Positions 27,123 to 35,876 of a DNA stretch of 64,000 nucleotides are shown one piece after another. Made by a program: the position numbers and the translations under genes. The stretch spans positions 696,131 to 760,130 of the forward strand of contig QFDA01000001.1 in assembly GCA_003130815.1 (NCBI GenBank), given 5' to 3'. Within the stretch, counting starts at the first letter, position 1. Each line of letters opens with the position of its first letter. Under the pieces are notes generated by a model. That model was not told the origin of the DNA and searched no databases. It saw only the letters and a program-made list of their open reading frames with translations. The stretch is from Bacteroidetes bacterium SCGC AAA795-G10 (GTDB taxonomy: Bacteria; Bacteroidota; Bacteroidia; Flavobacteriales; Flavobacteriaceae).

Positions 27123-29600
27123 TTAGAATTTTAGATTTAAACCTAATCTTAAATTTCTACCTGGTGCAGATACACCTGATGCAAAACTTCTATAATGAAC
27201 ATCGAATATATTTTCCAGCCCAATTGTTATTTTTCCATTTTCATTCAAACTAAATTGAGTTATAAAAGACAGTTCAGACCATGCAGGTGTACCTGCATAA
27301 ATTCCTTGAGACTCAGATATAATGGGCGTTTCTTCTAAACCGTCTTCACCACCAAGACTGTATTCTTCTGGGTTTTTACTTCCGCTGTATTTATACCTTA
27401 AACTTGCAAACCATTTCTTTTTCTCATAGTTGAGAAATAAATTAAGAAAAACTGGAGAAATCGATGGGAGAGGACCGTATTGATCATTCTTTAATGCATT
27501 AATAACACTAAAGTCTCCTTTTAATGAAATTTTATCTGTAAAAAATATATTACCATCTAGTGATGTTCCTAACATATATCGATTACCTAAATTATTATTC
27601 GCTAAGGTGATTAACTCTTCATCGTTGTATAAAATAGTATTGTTGCTACTTGTTGTTTGATCCGAAAAAATAGGATAATTATTTCGTCCAATATGTCTAG
27701 AGATTAGTGTGGTAAAACCTTGAATTGAGATATAATTCTTTTCTTTATTTAAGTATTTAGTAAGTCCCAATTCAAAATTATAGGCATATTCAGGTAAAAG
27801 CATAGGATTTGGAACAATTAGATAGCCCCTGTTTTCTCTGATTTTTCCAACATCGTCAATATTAGGGTTTCTAAAACCATTTGAAATTATTGCTTTCCAT
27901 TTTGTTTTTATACTTGGTCTGTAAATAAGTGACAAAGTTTCTGTTAATGCCTCAGAATTTAATTTTACCGAGGATAATAATGCATTTATGTTATAATACT
28001 CTTTCCACTCTCCTTGTAAAGAAGTATCGGTTAATCTAAGTCCTGCATTTAAAGTCAATTGAGTATTAAGATCCCAGACCCAATTTATGTATACAGCATA
28101 ACTTCTATAAGAGCTACCCTTACTAGGATAACGTGTGGGAAATGGAAGGGCTGGAGTAAAACCTGTTATCACATTTTCTTCAATAATTAGATCTTTTTTT
28201 GAGGCAAATGAATTAACATCATTATAAACGCCTTCAAATCCATATGCAAAAGCATGTTTTTTATCTATCTTAAATTCAAAATCTCCATTAACACTTAAAG
28301 AATTTACTTTTTCATTTTTAGTAATACGAGTCAAACTATTAAAGGTTCGAGAAATCCTTGATTCTTGAAAATTTTGAATTGCAATTGTTACCTTTCCTGA
28401 ATTTAATAGTTTTTTTCTTGGGAATATTTTTAATTGAGGTGAAAAAAGTAATCTTTTTTGGGGACCATAATACCATTCTGCATAACGTAAAAATCCGTTT
28501 CGGTTTTCAACCAATTTATCATATCTAGGAATATCTGAGGAATTTGAATATTGAAAATTAACAACTAGTTGGTTTTCAGTATTGAGTTTGAATAAAAACT
28601 TTTGAAGTAAATCAATTTGATTATAATCGGTATTTTTTTGAATTGAAGGATTTAAATTTGTGACAGGATAAGGAGAATAAGTATTTCTATTATTTAATGA
28701 ATACAAAAAGTTTAGTCCCCAATTTTCGTATCCATGGGTTCTGTTTCTACCCATTCGAATGTCTCCAAAATCAGAAAAACTGAAACTTGTTAAGCTTGCC
28801 CATTTCTTAAAACTTAATTCAGTGGATATGGAATTTATATACGAATTATTTGCCGTAGAAAAATCACTAGAAAGCTGAGTTCTTATTTTTTTTTCATTGT
28901 TAATCAATGGGTTTTTTGTGTAGTAGTGAACAACTCCTCCTAAAGCATCTGAACCATATCCAACTGATGAAGAACCATATATAACCTCTACACGCTCTAT
29001 CATATTGGGGTGAATAGTTAAAGAATTTTGTAGATGACCGCTTCTATAGATCGCGTTGTTAAGTCTAACCCCATCAACAACCAAAAGTAAACGATTTGCT
29101 TCAAATCCTCTAATAACTGGACTTCCACCTCCTCCTTGTGACTTTTGGATCCTAATTCCTGGACTAAGGCCTACTAATTCTGCTCCTGATGTAGGACGCT
29201 GATTGGAAATATCCTTAATTGAAATAATATTTACTTTTTCTGCTATTTTTGAACGTTTTGTAGCATTTCTTGCGACCGAAAGTATGACTTCATCTAAAGT
29301 CTCGTTTTCTGCCTGAATTGGAAAACGAAAATTTTGTGATAATTCTTTCAAGCTTATTTTTATACTTTCAATTTTAAAGCCATAAAATTGAATGTAAACC
29401 GTCTCACCTACAGGAAAAATAGAAAGGTCAGCGACCCCATCAGAATTACTAATTGTCCCTAATGTCTTATTTTTATTGTAAATAGCAACTCCCTCCAGAG
29501 CTTCATTTGTGAACTTATCCACAATAGTAATTTCTTGTCCAACTATCCAAAAGGGAAGTAAGGCAAAACAAAATGAACTAAGGCACCGTAAATATTTCAT
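27123..29600 (-). CDS. TonB-dependent outer-membrane receptor
   Basis: An 825-residue outer-membrane receptor with a signal peptide (to about residue 21), a carboxypeptidase-regulatory-like N-terminal domain (about 22-105, VDKFTNEALEGVAIYN), a plug domain with GVRLNNAIYRSGHLQ and VIYGSSSVGYGSDALGGVV, and a beta-barrel ending in the aromatic LRLGLNLKF. TonB receptors import iron chelates, vitamins or oligosaccharides; the substrate is not evident, although the plug resembles haem/siderophore-type receptors more than SusC types and no SusD partner is present. Its start lies inside the 3' end of recO (23-base overlap), an arrangement I recall from other flavobacteria. Confidence 0.92.
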   Translation of the reverse strand: MKYLRCLSSFCFALLPFWIVGQEITIVDKFTNEALEGVAIYNKNKTLGTISNSDGVADLSIFPVGETVYIQFYGFKIESIKISLKELSQNFRFPIQAENETLDEVILSVARNATKRSKIAEKVNIISIKDISNQRPTSGAELVGLSPGIRIQKSQGGGGSPVIRGFEANRLLLVVDGVRLNNAIYRSGHLQNSLTIHPNMIERVEVIYGSSSVGYGSDALGGVVHYYTKNPLINNEKKIRTQLSSDFSTANNSYINSISTELSFKKWASLTSFSFSDFGDIRMGRNRTHGYENWGLNFLYSLNNRNTYSPYPVTNLNPSIQKNTDYNQIDLLQKFLFKLNTENQLVVNFQYSNSSDIPRYDKLVENRNGFLRYAEWYYGPQKRLLFSPQLKIFPRKKLLNSGKVTIAIQNFQESRISRTFNSLTRITKNEKVNSLSVNGDFEFKIDKKHAFAYGFEGVYNDVNSFASKKDLIIEENVITGFTPALPFPTRYPSKGSSYRSYAVYINWVWDLNTQLTLNAGLRLTDTSLQGEWKEYYNINALLSSVKLNSEALTETLSLIYRPSIKTKWKAIISNGFRNPNIDDVGKIRENRGYLIVPNPMLLPEYAYNFELGLTKYLNKEKNYISIQGFTTLISRHIGRNNYPIFSDQTTSSNNTILYNDEELITLANNNLGNRYMLGTSLDGNIFFTDKISLKGDFSVINALKNDQYGPLPSISPVFLNLFLNYEKKKWFASLRYKYSGSKNPEEYSLGGEDGLEETPIISESQGIYAGTPAWSELSFITQFSLNENGKITIGLENIFDVHYRSFASGVSAPGRNLRLGLNLKF

Positions 29601-30318
29601 TTAGTATTTCAAGGGATTTTGGTGGCTTAAACTGTTGTAAATGTAATTCGAAATAGGTTATAACTTGATTTAGAAGTTTAAATTTATCTCTTTTCAAAAT
29701 CTTAATTTTATCTATCATATCAAAATCTATACCTAAAAGTTGAATGAAATATTTTTTTAACGGATTTTCAATAAAATTTTTACCAGGCTTTATAGATGTA
29801 AAACAACCAGTTTCTAGGTCAAAATATGGTTTGTTTGAATTCGAAATATTTGGATAGAAACCGATGTATTTTGTTATATCTAGCATTATTTTAAGATGAA
29901 ACAAACTCAATGAATGGTTTGTATCAAGCCAGATGAGTTTTTTTTTGATGTAGTCAAAAAGTAATTTATTAGGCCCTTGTTCCTCACGAGCAACCTGATG
30001 AATAATCTCTGCAAGAAATAAAACCAAAGCTTTTTTACTTAAATTATAAGGGATAGATGTAAAAACATATGCTAATTTTGCTTCATCCATATATCCAATT
30101 TTGTTTTGTTTGTTTTGAGAAGCCACAAGTTCCAAAAGGGTTAAAGGTTCAAAAAGGGATCGATGGGTTTTTTTCTTACCTCTAGACAAAATTCCTTTAA
30201 GCATGTATGACTGTAAACCGAATTCTAGAGTATAGCAATTGGCAATTAAGCTTGTATCTCCATACTTGACAATTCCTAAATTAACAGCATGAATAGTTTT
30301 TTTTGTTTTGCTAGACAT
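29578..30318 (-). CDS. recO: DNA repair protein RecO
   Basis: RecO loads RecA onto SSB-coated DNA with RecR. The 246-residue protein begins with the OB-fold (HAVNLGIVKYGDTSLIANCYT and the KGILSRGKKK strand) followed by the helical domain with LLELVAS and a C-terminal region near CFTSI, which corresponds to the zinc-binding area but shows no full four-Cys site. Length is normal. It overlaps the downstream TonB receptor start by 23 bases and begins 3 bases after gdhA ends, so all three may share a transcript. Confidence 0.93.
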   Translation of the reverse strand: MSSKTKKTIHAVNLGIVKYGDTSLIANCYTLEFGLQSYMLKGILSRGKKKTHRSLFEPLTLLELVASQNKQNKIGYMDEAKLAYVFTSIPYNLSKKALVLFLAEIIHQVAREEQGPNKLLFDYIKKKLIWLDTNHSLSLFHLKIMLDITKYIGFYPNISNSNKPYFDLETGCFTSIKPGKNFIENPLKKYFIQLLGIDFDMIDKIKILKRDKFKLLNQVITYFELHLQQFKPPKSLEILNEIFTVP

Positions 30319-30321
30319 TTG

Positions 30322-31662
30322 TCAAACAACTCCTTGAGCTAGCATCGCATCAGCAACTTTTACAAATCCTGCAATATTAGCTCCTTTTACATAATTAATG
30401 AATCCTTTTTCACTTCCAAATGAAAGACACGATTTATGTATATCTTTCATAATTGCCTGTAGACGTTTATCAACTTCCTCTCTGGACCAGCTGTAGCGTA
30501 GAGAATTTTGAGCCATTTCCAGACCTGAGACTGCAACTCCACCTGCATTTGAGGCCTTTCCAGGTGCAAATAAAATTTTATTTTTTAAGAAAATTTCTAT
30601 CGCCTCAGGAGAGCATGGCATATTTGCACCTTCTCCAACACAAATACACCCATTTTTAATAAGATTTTGTGCGTCAAATTCTCCTAGTTCATTTTGTGTA
30701 GCACAAGGTAAAGCAATTTGACAAGGAACATCCCAAGGGTTTTTACCTTCAAAAAATTTAGCATTAGGGAATTCATTAATATATTCAATGATTCTACCTC
30801 TTTTAATATTTTTAAGATTCATAATAAATGCGAGTTTATCCAAATTAATACCTTGAGGATCATAAATATACCCGGATGAATCGGACATCGTGTAAATTTT
30901 TGCACCAAGCTGCAAACATTTTTCTGCGGCGTACTGAGCAACATTTCCGGAGCCTGAAATGACAACTTTTTTGTTTTTTAAGCCATCATTTTTACTTTCT
31001 AACATCTCTTGAGCAAAGTATACAACTCCATATCCTGTAGCCTCAGGTCTTATAAGAGACCCACCCCAACTAACACCTTTACCTGTCAAAACTCCAGTGA
31101 ATTCATTTTTCAATCGTTTATATTGTCCAAACATGTAGCCTATTTCTCGACTCCCAACACCAATATCTCCTGCAGGTATATCTCTATTTGGACCAATGTG
31201 ACGAAATAATTCGGTCATAAAGCTCTGACAGAAGCGCATTATCTCTGTATCAGATTTTCCTTTTGGATCAAAGTCAGAACCTCCTTTTCCCCCTCCCATT
31301 GGTAGAGTGGTCAAACTATTTTTAAAAGTCTGTTCAAATGCTAAGAACTTTAAAACACTTAAGTTAACACTTGGATGGAATCGTAATCCACCTTTGTAAG
31401 GACCAATAGCGGAATTCATCTCGATTCTATAACCTCTGTTCACTTGAATTTCTTCTTTATCATCAATCCATGCAACACGAAACGAAATTACTCGCTCAGG
31501 TTCAGCAATCCTAAGTAAAATATTTTGTCCATAATAAATATCATTTTGAACTATGTAGGGGATAACATTTTCAGCAACCTCAGTTACAGCTTGCATAAAC
31601 TCAGGTTCATTCTGATTTCTAGCGTTTACTTCTGAAATAAATTGTGAAATGATTTCTTTCAT
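30322..31662 (-). CDS. gdhA: NADP-type glutamate dehydrogenase
   Basis: GdhA aminates 2-oxoglutarate to glutamate, assimilating ammonium. The 446-residue length and sequence fit the hexameric NADP-type: VNRGYRIEMNSAIGPYKGGLRFHP, the catalytic Lys in LPMGGGKGGSDFDPKG (about 124), GDIGVGSREIGYMFGQYK, the nucleotide-binding VVISGSGNVAQYAAEK (about 230) and APGKASNAGGVAVSGLEM. It begins 53 bases downstream of radA on the same strand. Confidence 0.97.
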   Translation of the reverse strand: MKEIISQFISEVNARNQNEPEFMQAVTEVAENVIPYIVQNDIYYGQNILLRIAEPERVISFRVAWIDDKEEIQVNRGYRIEMNSAIGPYKGGLRFHPSVNLSVLKFLAFEQTFKNSLTTLPMGGGKGGSDFDPKGKSDTEIMRFCQSFMTELFRHIGPNRDIPAGDIGVGSREIGYMFGQYKRLKNEFTGVLTGKGVSWGGSLIRPEATGYGVVYFAQEMLESKNDGLKNKKVVISGSGNVAQYAAEKCLQLGAKIYTMSDSSGYIYDPQGINLDKLAFIMNLKNIKRGRIIEYINEFPNAKFFEGKNPWDVPCQIALPCATQNELGEFDAQNLIKNGCICVGEGANMPCSPEAIEIFLKNKILFAPGKASNAGGVAVSGLEMAQNSLRYSWSREEVDKRLQAIMKDIHKSCLSFGSEKGFINYVKGANIAGFVKVADAMLAQGVV

Positions 31663-31714
31663 TTAGCTTTTATTATGTCTCTCGAAGATATACTCTTTTT
31701 TCTAAAAATCTGGA

Positions 31715-33064
31715 TTAGAAAAGAAAATTAACTAAGCTCTCGACTTTTGACAATTGATGTAACCTAATTATGCTTTGTTGACTACTAAATTTAGTGTATG
31801 ATGAAATGAAAATTCCCTCAAACCCAAGTTTTTCTGCTTCTTGAATTCGCTGGTTAGTTTTTGAAATTGGGCGTAGTTCACCAGAAAGCCCAATTTCAGA
31901 AGCAAAACATAGTTTTTGCGATATAGGAATATCATGACAGCTTGATAGAATTGCTGCTATAACAGCTAAATCCAATGCGGGATCAACCACGCTTATACCG
32001 CCAGTAATATTTATAAATACATCTTTACCAACTAAGTTAAATCCTGCTCTTTTTTCCAAGACAGCTAGTAACATATTTAAGCGCTTTGAATTGAATCCAG
32101 TACAACTTCTTTGAGGTGTGCCATAAACGGCTGTACTTACTAATGCTTGCACCTCAATCATTAAAGGCCGAATACCTTCAATAGTAGCTGCAATTGCGTG
32201 TCCGCTTAAGGTTTTCTCTTTTTCAGAAATTAATACTTCGGAGGGATTTATTACTTGACGTAATCCTTTTTGTATCATTTCATAAATTCCTATTTCAGAG
32301 GTAGCTCCAAAACGATTTTTTTGGACTCTTAAAATTCTATAAACATGATTTCTATCCCCTTCAAACTGAATAACAGTGTCAACCATGTGTTCGAGTATTT
32401 TTGGACCAGCTATTGTACCGTCTTTTGTAATATGTCCAATTAAAATGACTGGAATATTTGTACTTTTTGCAAAACGGATGAGTTCAGCTGCTACTGATCT
32501 TATTTGTGTAATACTCCCAGCATTATTGTCAACATCTGAGTCATGAAGGGTTTGTATAGAGTCTACAATTATTATTTCAGGAGTGAGACTTTGAATTTGT
32601 AAAAAAATTAATTGAATATCAGTTTCGCATAGAACATAACATGATTCCTCATTAAGCCCCATTCTTTTTGCTCTAGACTTAATTTGCTCTTGGCTTTCTT
32701 CTCCTGAAATATACAGTACTTTACTATTAATTTGGAGTGCTATTTGAAGCAATAAGGTCGACTTACCAATACCTGGTTCTCCACCCAAGAGTACAACTCC
32801 TCCTTGGACCAACCCGCCACCTAGAACTCGATCAAATTCTTCATCACCGGTTTTGAATCTAGAAGTTTCTTTAAGACCAATTTTGTCCATTCTAATTGGT
32901 TTTATGGCCTTTGTTAAATTATCAGTTTTCCAATCTTTGGAAATTTTTTTACTTATAACCTCTTCAGTGATGGTGTTCCAATCTTTACAAACCTTACATT
33001 GACCCTGCCACTGGTTGTGCTCCGCCCCACAATTTTTACAAAAAAATCCTTTTTTAATTTTCAC
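31715..33064 (-). CDS. radA: DNA repair protein RadA/Sms
   Basis: RadA is a RecA-like helicase that drives branch migration in recombination. The 449-residue protein has the N-terminal C4 zinc finger (CKNCGAE...CKVC), the Walker A GGEPGIGKST (about 92), Walker B IIIVDSIQT, the RadA-specific KNRFG (about 250) and the C-terminal Lon-protease-like domain with GGISVVDPALDLAV. It lies downstream of the YbhN-like gene with a 19-base gap. Confidence 0.97.
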   Translation of the reverse strand: MKIKKGFFCKNCGAEHNQWQGQCKVCKDWNTITEEVISKKISKDWKTDNLTKAIKPIRMDKIGLKETSRFKTGDEEFDRVLGGGLVQGGVVLLGGEPGIGKSTLLLQIALQINSKVLYISGEESQEQIKSRAKRMGLNEESCYVLCETDIQLIFLQIQSLTPEIIIVDSIQTLHDSDVDNNAGSITQIRSVAAELIRFAKSTNIPVILIGHITKDGTIAGPKILEHMVDTVIQFEGDRNHVYRILRVQKNRFGATSEIGIYEMIQKGLRQVINPSEVLISEKEKTLSGHAIAATIEGIRPLMIEVQALVSTAVYGTPQRSCTGFNSKRLNMLLAVLEKRAGFNLVGKDVFINITGGISVVDPALDLAVIAAILSSCHDIPISQKLCFASEIGLSGELRPISKTNQRIQEAEKLGFEGIFISSYTKFSSQQSIIRLHQLSKVESLVNFLF

Positions 33065-33083
33065 AATTAGTTATACGTCAAGA

Positions 33084-34046
33084 TTAATTTCTCCTGTTTA
33101 CTAAAGGTAGAATAAAAAAAGAAAGACTTCCAAAAAATAGAATCATCAATGTTTGAGATGTCCATACTATCCAACCAAATGCTAATCCAGATTCATTTGA
33201 AATTCCAAAGAATGAAAGCGTCATAGCAACAGATAAAGGGTAGATTCCAATACCTCCATTTGTTGCTGTTAAGGTAAGCCCACCAATCACGAAAGTTAGT
33301 AATAGATACTCTAGGTCTAATTTTTCCATCTCAGGAATGGTCCATTTTATTATAAAGAACATACCAAAATACATCAACCATATAAATACAGTATGTACAA
33401 TAAAATTTAGTTTGAAGGGCATACTTTTAAATGACATAATGCCTTCGATAAAGCCATTGAAAATTGTTTTTATTTTGAGCAATATTTTTGAATTACTTTT
33501 TTTCAAAAACCATTTTACAATTAAAAAGATAAAAAATAAGATAGGAGCCCCGATAGAAATAGTTTTTAAAAAGATGGGGCTTTTATTTAAAACCTCATAG
33601 ACTAATTCGAATTGTAAACTAAATGACAAAAAAATTAGACCTAAAAGTATTAAAAGGTCAACAATTCTTTCAGCAATTATAGTCCCAAATAATTTTTCGA
33701 AAGGAATCTTTTCATAACTACTTAGAGTAGTAGCTCTTAAAATTTCACCTGATCTAGGAACTCCAAGATTTGCAATGTAGGAAATTAATACAGCTAGTAT
33801 AGAATTTATAAATTTAGGTTTATATCCTAGTGGTAGTAAAAGATATTTCCAGCGAAAAGCCCTTGAGAGATGACTTAAGATTCCAAATACTATTGAAATA
33901 ATAATATACTTGAGGTCAGCATTTTTTATATAGCTAAAAATTAGTTTTCTTTCTTCAACAGATGTTATATTTATCGATAAATAAATAAAAAATATTCCTA
34001 AAAAGGGAGGGAAAAATATTTTTAAATAACTATAAAGTTTTCTCAC
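33084..34046 (-). CDS. YbhN/UPF0104-type (lysylphosphatidylglycerol synthase TM region) membrane protein
   Basis: A 320-residue polytopic protein of the LPG_synthase_TM/UPF0104 family, with about 8 helices. Marks are RAFRWKYLLLPLGYKPKF near residue 65, the NLGVPRSGEILRA motif near 93, AERIVDLL near 125 and a late TATNGGIGIYPLS segment near 260. It has only the membrane part and no soluble aminoacyl-transferase domain, so lipid aminoacylation is unlikely. Relatives are suggested to act in lipid flipping or transport, without firm evidence. It lies between panC and radA on the same strand, as in other flavobacteria I recall. Confidence 0.85.
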   Translation of the reverse strand: MRKLYSYLKIFFPPFLGIFFIYLSINITSVEERKLIFSYIKNADLKYIIISIVFGILSHLSRAFRWKYLLLPLGYKPKFINSILAVLISYIANLGVPRSGEILRATTLSSYEKIPFEKLFGTIIAERIVDLLILLGLIFLSFSLQFELVYEVLNKSPIFLKTISIGAPILFFIFLIVKWFLKKSNSKILLKIKTIFNGFIEGIMSFKSMPFKLNFIVHTVFIWLMYFGMFFIIKWTIPEMEKLDLEYLLLTFVIGGLTLTATNGGIGIYPLSVAMTLSFFGISNESGLAFGWIVWTSQTLMILFFGSLSFFILPLVNRRN

Positions 34047-34121
34047 CTTTTTTATGATTTGTTTTTTAATAGATTATTAACTCAAAACTTTATATACATA
34101 ACCAACAATATTGAAGGAAAT

Positions 34122-34970
34122 TTAATTAAATATATTTATTTCTTCGTTGTCAATCAGTCTTATATTACCTGCAAATACAGCTACAAAAATTCGGTATTTT
34201 TTAAATTTTTCAAATATTTCTACCGGGACTAAATCATCTATAGATGCAATACAAAAGTATTCAACTTTTAAATCTTTACTGTGCTCAACAGTATTAATAA
34301 AAAAACGTTTCATGTCGAAAAATTTTTTTGCACCCTTTTTTAATTTTAATTCTTGTAATGCAAAATGAATTTTAATTGCAGCAGATCTCTGTCTTGGATT
34401 TAAAAACTTATTTCTTGTGCTTATTGCAAGGCCATCTTTTTCTCTTTCTGTAGAACAAGATATTATCTTCACACCGAGCTCAAGAGATTTATTTAGAGCT
34501 TTTATTATTTGTATTTGCTGATAATCTTTTTCGCCAAAATAAGCATTATGTGGTTTTATATCCTTGATAAGTTTTTCTATGACAGTCGCTACACCATTAA
34601 AATGTCCTGGGCGAAATTTTCCTTCCATGTGATGAGAAATTGATCCAAAGTTATATGAGTTTTTTTTTATTCCAGACGGATACATTTCATCGTTATCTGG
34701 GTTATAAACAACTACATTTTTTGAAAATGATGATAAAAAAGCTTTATCTTTTTTCAAATCAAAGGGGTAGTTTTTTAAATCATTTTTATCATTAAATTGA
34801 GTAGGATTTACATATATGCTTACAACTACTATCTGATTATCTAAACAAGCTTTTTTAATTAGTGACAGGTGCCCTTGATGCAATCCACCCATAGTAGGAA
34901 CAAGGCCAATTTTAAAAGACTTAGAATTTAAATGCGCTTTAAGTTTCTCTAAGGCTTTAAATACCAACAT
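34122..34970 (-). CDS. panC: pantoate--beta-alanine ligase
   Basis: PanC joins pantoate and beta-alanine with ATP to give pantothenate, feeding coenzyme A synthesis together with CoaX encoded near the other end of the window. The 282-residue protein has the ATP-binding VPTMGGLHQGHLSLI (HxGH motif, about 25-38), SIYVNPTQFN, the pantoate-binding GKFRPGHFNGVATVI (about 117), AYFGEKDYQQI and STRNKFL (KMSKS-like region). It is divergent from the GlgA-like gene, the arrangement typical of Flavobacteriia. Confidence 0.96.
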   Translation of the reverse strand: MLVFKALEKLKAHLNSKSFKIGLVPTMGGLHQGHLSLIKKACLDNQIVVVSIYVNPTQFNDKNDLKNYPFDLKKDKAFLSSFSKNVVVYNPDNDEMYPSGIKKNSYNFGSISHHMEGKFRPGHFNGVATVIEKLIKDIKPHNAYFGEKDYQQIQIIKALNKSLELGVKIISCSTEREKDGLAISTRNKFLNPRQRSAAIKIHFALQELKLKKGAKKFFDMKRFFINTVEHSKDLKVEYFCIASIDDLVPVEIFEKFKKYRIFVAVFAGNIRLIDNEEINIFN

Positions 34971-35030
34971 TTAGCAATTTATTAACTCTGCTAAAGTAGG
35001 TAGTTTTTAATAATATGTCTATTAATTTTG

Positions 35031-35038
35031 TATTTTTG
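35031..35038 (+). promoter_or_regulatory. candidate -7 promoter element for the GlgA-like gene
   Basis: TATTTTTG matches the Bacteroidota TANNTTTG -7 element and lies 28 bases before the ATG at 35067, a fitting distance. An overlapping alternative is TAATTTTG at 35023-35030. No good TTG/TTTG element is present at the matching upstream distance, so confidence is low. Confidence 0.3.
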
Positions 35039-35066
35039 CGAGACTTTTCCCTTAGGAAAATAAAAT

Positions 35067-35867
35067 ATGAAAGATAAGAGAGTACTAATAATATCCTCTG
35101 AGGTTGTTCCTTATTTGCCTCAAACAGAACAAGCAATTAAATCATTTCAGATCCCTAAAACAGTAAATGAAAATGGCGGGCAAACACGAATTTTTATGCC
35201 ACGGTATGGATTGATAAACGAAAGAAGACATCAATTACATGAAGTAATAAGACTTTCCGGGATGAATCTTGTAATTAATGATATGGATATGCCTCTGATT
35301 ATAAAGGTTGCTTCGATACCTAAAGAAAGGATGCAGGTTTATTTTATTGATAATGAGGAGTACTTTAAACGAAGAGCGATACTTCACGATTCTGCAGGGA
35401 AAATATTTAAGGATAATGACGAACGTATGATTTTTTTTACAAAGGGAGTTATAGAAACAGTTAAGAAGTTAAACTGGTCACCGGACATAATTCATCTTCA
35501 CGGTTGGTTTACCTCCCTATTCCCTCTTTATTTAAAATCATATTATGCAGATGAGCCACTGTTTCTAGAAAGTAAGATAGTATATTCAGTCTACGAACCT
35601 GATTTTAAAGGAGTTGTTTCTAATAAAATTTATGATAAAGTTGCATTTGACAAAATTGATGCAGAACATATAGACCAGCTTAAAAAAGCTGATTATATTG
35701 GGCTTACTAATTTAGCTTCAACTTATTCTGATGGAATTATAGCAGCCTCAGAAAATTTAACTGCAGATGTTTTAAGTGACTTAAAAAACAGTGAAAAACC
35801 ATTTTTAGAGTATCCTAAATCTCAAGAAGATAAATTATTGGTAAATTTTTACTCACAAGAAATATAG
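35067..35867 (+). CDS. GlgA-like protein, N-terminal GT5 domain only
   Basis: The 266-residue protein aligns with the N-terminal half of glycogen/starch synthases (GT5): ISSEVVPYLPQT, GQTRIFMPRYGLINERRHQLHEVIRL, PDIIHLHGWFTSLFPLYLKS. Full GlgA has about 480 residues; the C-terminal Rossmann half with the nucleotide-sugar site is absent, and the KTGGL-type ADP-glucose loop near the N-terminus is replaced by KTVNENGG. The short form appears conserved in Flavobacteriia next to panC, so this is not a local truncation. It probably does not make glycogen. It ends 9 bases before the DUF4270 gene. Confidence 0.85.
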   Translation: MKDKRVLIISSEVVPYLPQTEQAIKSFQIPKTVNENGGQTRIFMPRYGLINERRHQLHEVIRLSGMNLVINDMDMPLIIKVASIPKERMQVYFIDNEEYFKRRAILHDSAGKIFKDNDERMIFFTKGVIETVKKLNWSPDIIHLHGWFTSLFPLYLKSYYADEPLFLESKIVYSVYEPDFKGVVSNKIYDKVAFDKIDAEHIDQLKKADYIGLTNLASTYSDGIIAASENLTADVLSDLKNSEKPFLEYPKSQEDKLLVNFYSQEI

Positions 35868-35876
35868 CTCGTTGTT

